Origin: Collimonas arenae
Lineage (GTDB): Bacteria; Pseudomonadota; Gammaproteobacteria; Burkholderiales; Burkholderiaceae_D
DNA: 64,000 nt
Reading direction: 5' to 3'
NCBI RefSeq assembly: GCF_000786695.1
Contig: NZ_CP009962.1
Location: 3,658,001-3,722,000 of the forward strand
Shown here in pieces: positions 62,376 to 64,000 of this stretch. The translations under genes were made by a program, and so were the position numbers. The notes beneath the pieces are model-generated. The model saw only the letters and a list, made by a program, of their open reading frames with translations. It was not told where the DNA came from and ran no database searches. Each line of letters begins with the position of its first letter. The stretch's first letter is position 1.

Positions 62376-62388
62376 CCCCCCCCCCCCC
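62376..62388. repeat. Homopolymer of 13 C
   Basis: Thirteen consecutive C on the plus strand, between the DMT gene start and the stop of the ABC ATPase (26 bases after the latter, about 143 before the former). Long mononucleotide runs are slippage-prone; in a promoter region they can vary expression. Confidence 0.9.
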
Positions 62389-62413
62389 GCTGATTGACTC
62401 ACGACAGAAAGAT

Positions 62414-63538
62414 TTACTTGGCGCGCGAACGGCCGGAACTGAGATAGTCGGCGATCGAATCCTGGGTCACCTCGCCCAGATAGCTATTATCCTGATCGAT
62501 TACCGGCATCCAGCTGGTGCTGTGCTTGTACATCTTCGACAACACGACGCGCAGGTTTTCATCCGGCGCCGCGCTGACGGTAAACGGCTTCATTTTTTCG
62601 ATACAAGCGCCCTGCCCGCCGCCGCGCGCATCGCGCCGCGAGACATAACCCAACGCATGATTGGCGGCGTTGGTGACGGTCACATAACGGTAGTCGTTCT
62701 CATCCATCACGCCGTACGCAGTCGTCATGCAGGCATCCTCCTGCACCGTTGCCGAGGTAGTGGCGGCGTCGCCGGCGCGCACCAGCAGCAGACGTTTCAA
62801 GGTCGCATCCTGGCCGACGAAGGAACCGACGAATTCATCTTTAGGCCGCGCCAGCAAGGTATCAGGATGATCCACCTGCACCAGCTTACCGGCGCGGAAA
62901 ATCGCGATCTTGTCGCCCAGTTTGATGGCTTCGTCGATATCGTGGCTGACCATGATGACGGTCTTGTTGAGTGCGCGTTGCATCTGGAAGAATTCGTTCT
63001 GGATCGATTCGCGGTTGATCGGATCGACCGCGCCGAACGGCTCATCCATCAACAACACCGGCGGATCTGCCGCCAGCGCGCGAATCACGCCGATCCTTTG
63101 CTGCTGCCCGCCCGACATCTCGCGCGGATAGCGGCTCAGGAAACGCTTGGGATCGAGCGCCACCATTGCCATCAGTTCGGTTGCGCGTTCATGGCAGCGC
63201 TTCTTGTCCCAGCCCAGCAGACGCGGCACCACTGTGATGTTTTCTTCGATGGTCATGTTGGGAAACAAACCCACCTGCTGGATCACATAGCCGATTTTCC
63301 GGCGCAAGGTCACTGCATCGATATCGGCAGTATCTTCGCCATTCAACAGCACGCGGCCGGAACTCGGTGTAATCAAGCGATTGATCATTTTCAAGGTAGT
63401 GGTCTTGCCGCAACCGGAAGGTCCCAGGAAAACGCAGATTTCACCTTCGGCAACCGTCAGGTTGACTTCATCCACAGCCTTGACCTTGTTGCCGTCTTTT
63501 TGCGTGAATACTTTACTGAGTTGATCGAGTTGAATCAT
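62414..63538 (-). CDS. Osmoprotectant (glycine-betaine/choline type) ABC transporter ATP-binding protein
   Basis: 374 residues from ATG 63538 (MIQLDQLSKVFTQKDGNKVK); the frame is open 42 bases earlier within the preceding gene. Walker A GPSGCGKTT, Q-loop QQVGLF, signature MSGGQQQR, Walker B VLLMDEPFGAVD, then a C-terminal pair of CBS domains (about 255-370), as in OpuCA/ProV/OpuBA. The CBS pair senses ionic strength in relatives. ATGA overlaps the permease stop, so translation is coupled. It could carry betaine, choline or carnitine. Confidence 0.93.
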   Translation of the reverse strand: MIQLDQLSKVFTQKDGNKVKAVDEVNLTVAEGEICVFLGPSGCGKTTTLKMINRLITPSSGRVLLNGEDTADIDAVTLRRKIGYVIQQVGLFPNMTIEENITVVPRLLGWDKKRCHERATELMAMVALDPKRFLSRYPREMSGGQQQRIGVIRALAADPPVLLMDEPFGAVDPINRESIQNEFFQMQRALNKTVIMVSHDIDEAIKLGDKIAIFRAGKLVQVDHPDTLLARPKDEFVGSFVGQDATLKRLLLVRAGDAATTSATVQEDACMTTAYGVMDENDYRYVTVTNAANHALGYVSRRDARGGGQGACIEKMKPFTVSAAPDENLRVVLSKMYKHSTSWMPVIDQDNSYLGEVTQDSIADYLSSGRSRAK

Positions 63539-64000
63539 GATTTTTGCATTCCTTTCGGTGTAAGCAGGCGCTGCAGCCATTGCAGCAGCAGGTCGGCGAC
63601 GATCGCCAGCAAGCTGATCAAGACCGCGCCCACTACGAGTTTTTGCATGTTGCTCTGGCTGATGGCATGCAGGATCAGGACGCCCAGGCCACCGGCGCCG
63701 ATAATCGCCGCCACGGCCATCACGCCGATATTCATGACGACGGCAGTACGAACGCCGCCCAAGATGACCGGTACCGACAAAGGCAGATCGACCAGCCGCA
63801 ACCGCTGCCAGAAGGTCATGCCGATGCCGATGCCGGCTTCCTTGATGCCGTGCTCGATGCCATCCAGCGCCAGATAGGTATTGCGCATGATCGGCAACAG
63901 CGAGTACAGGAACACCGCAGTGATCGCCGGCAGCGGCCCCAGGCCCTGGCCGAAGCGCGAGAACAACGGGATCATCAAGCCGAACAAGGCAATCGATGGC
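63535..64000 (-). CDS. Osmoprotectant ABC transporter permease (5' end outside window)
   Basis: 155 codons of the C-terminal part of a ProW/OpuCB-type permease, open to the window edge (the ATG at 63987 is internal). The binding-protein-dependent transport signature is in GIKEAGIGIGMTFWQRLRLV (EAA loop), with hydrophobic segments on both sides (AITAVFLYSLLPIMRNTYLA, then MNIGVMAVAAIIGAGGLGVL). Stop TGA overlaps the ATPase start (ATGA). The substrate-binding protein must lie outside the window. Confidence 0.92.
   Translation of the reverse strand, partial: PSIALFGLMIPLFSRFGQGLGPLPAITAVFLYSLLPIMRNTYLALDGIEHGIKEAGIGIGMTFWQRLRLVDLPLSVPVILGGVRTAVVMNIGVMAVAAIIGAGGLGVLILHAISQSNMQKLVVGAVLISLLAIVADLLLQWLQRLLTPKGMQKS

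Overview
The window looks like a chromosomal segment of a betaproteobacterium of the order Burkholderiales, most likely Oxalobacteraceae (Collimonas/Herbaspirillum-like). This placement is inferred from protein similarity and synteny that I recognise: thrS-infC-rpmI-rplT-pheS-pheT, the AcnD/PrpF form of the methylcitrate cycle, a PrpR activator, and GC-rich coding with many short accessory genes. No search was run.

Layout. 1-6.6 kb: translation operon thrS-infC-rpmI-rplT-pheS-pheT on the minus strand (pheT is cut by the window edge). It is preceded by a transcription-attenuator leader with a threonine-rich peptide. 6.6-12.5 kb: tripartite heavy-metal-type RND efflux operon (adaptor, pump, outer-membrane channel), with a four-fold 11-bp direct repeat upstream that looks like OmpR/PhoB-class operator DNA. 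13-25.9 kb: mostly monocistronic housekeeping and accessory genes (VOC protein, small secreted proteins, cupin, GNATs, soxR with a divergent questin-oxidase-like target, DeoR/NudK pair, acyltransferase, msrA, methyltransferases, pssA). 26-30 kb: trehalose cluster otsB-GH15-otsA, then a cold-shock gene. 31-33.5 kb: GNAT, a gene remnant, a frameshifted hydrolase and terminators. 33.5-41.5 kb: propionate (2-methylcitrate) operon prpB-prpC-acnD-prpF, with divergent prpR and a very clear sigma-54 promoter.

41.5-52.9 kb is an accessory island. It holds orphan small genes, a 1673-residue trimeric autotransporter adhesin with about 27 near-identical 32-residue stalk repeats, a stand-alone transposase-N-domain gene, an AraC-type regulator, and a decayed prophage (spanin, GH19 lysozyme and integrase, all broken) beside tRNA-Val(GAC). 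53-64 kb is core again: dnaQ, rnhA, a methyltransferase and gloB with overlapping divergent start codons, mltD, fabI, an OmpA-like protein, rhlE, a DMT transporter, and an osmoprotectant-type ABC transporter entering from the right edge.

The most informative signals are regulatory: the Thr-codon leader before thrS; a SoxR box sitting exactly in a 19-bp spacer that drives a questin-oxidase-like gene; an AUA start for IF3; the 11-bp repeats before the RND operon; and 58-bp direct repeats 19.4 kb apart that bracket the prp operon and most of the island. I found no CRISPR array, rRNA or intact insertion sequence.
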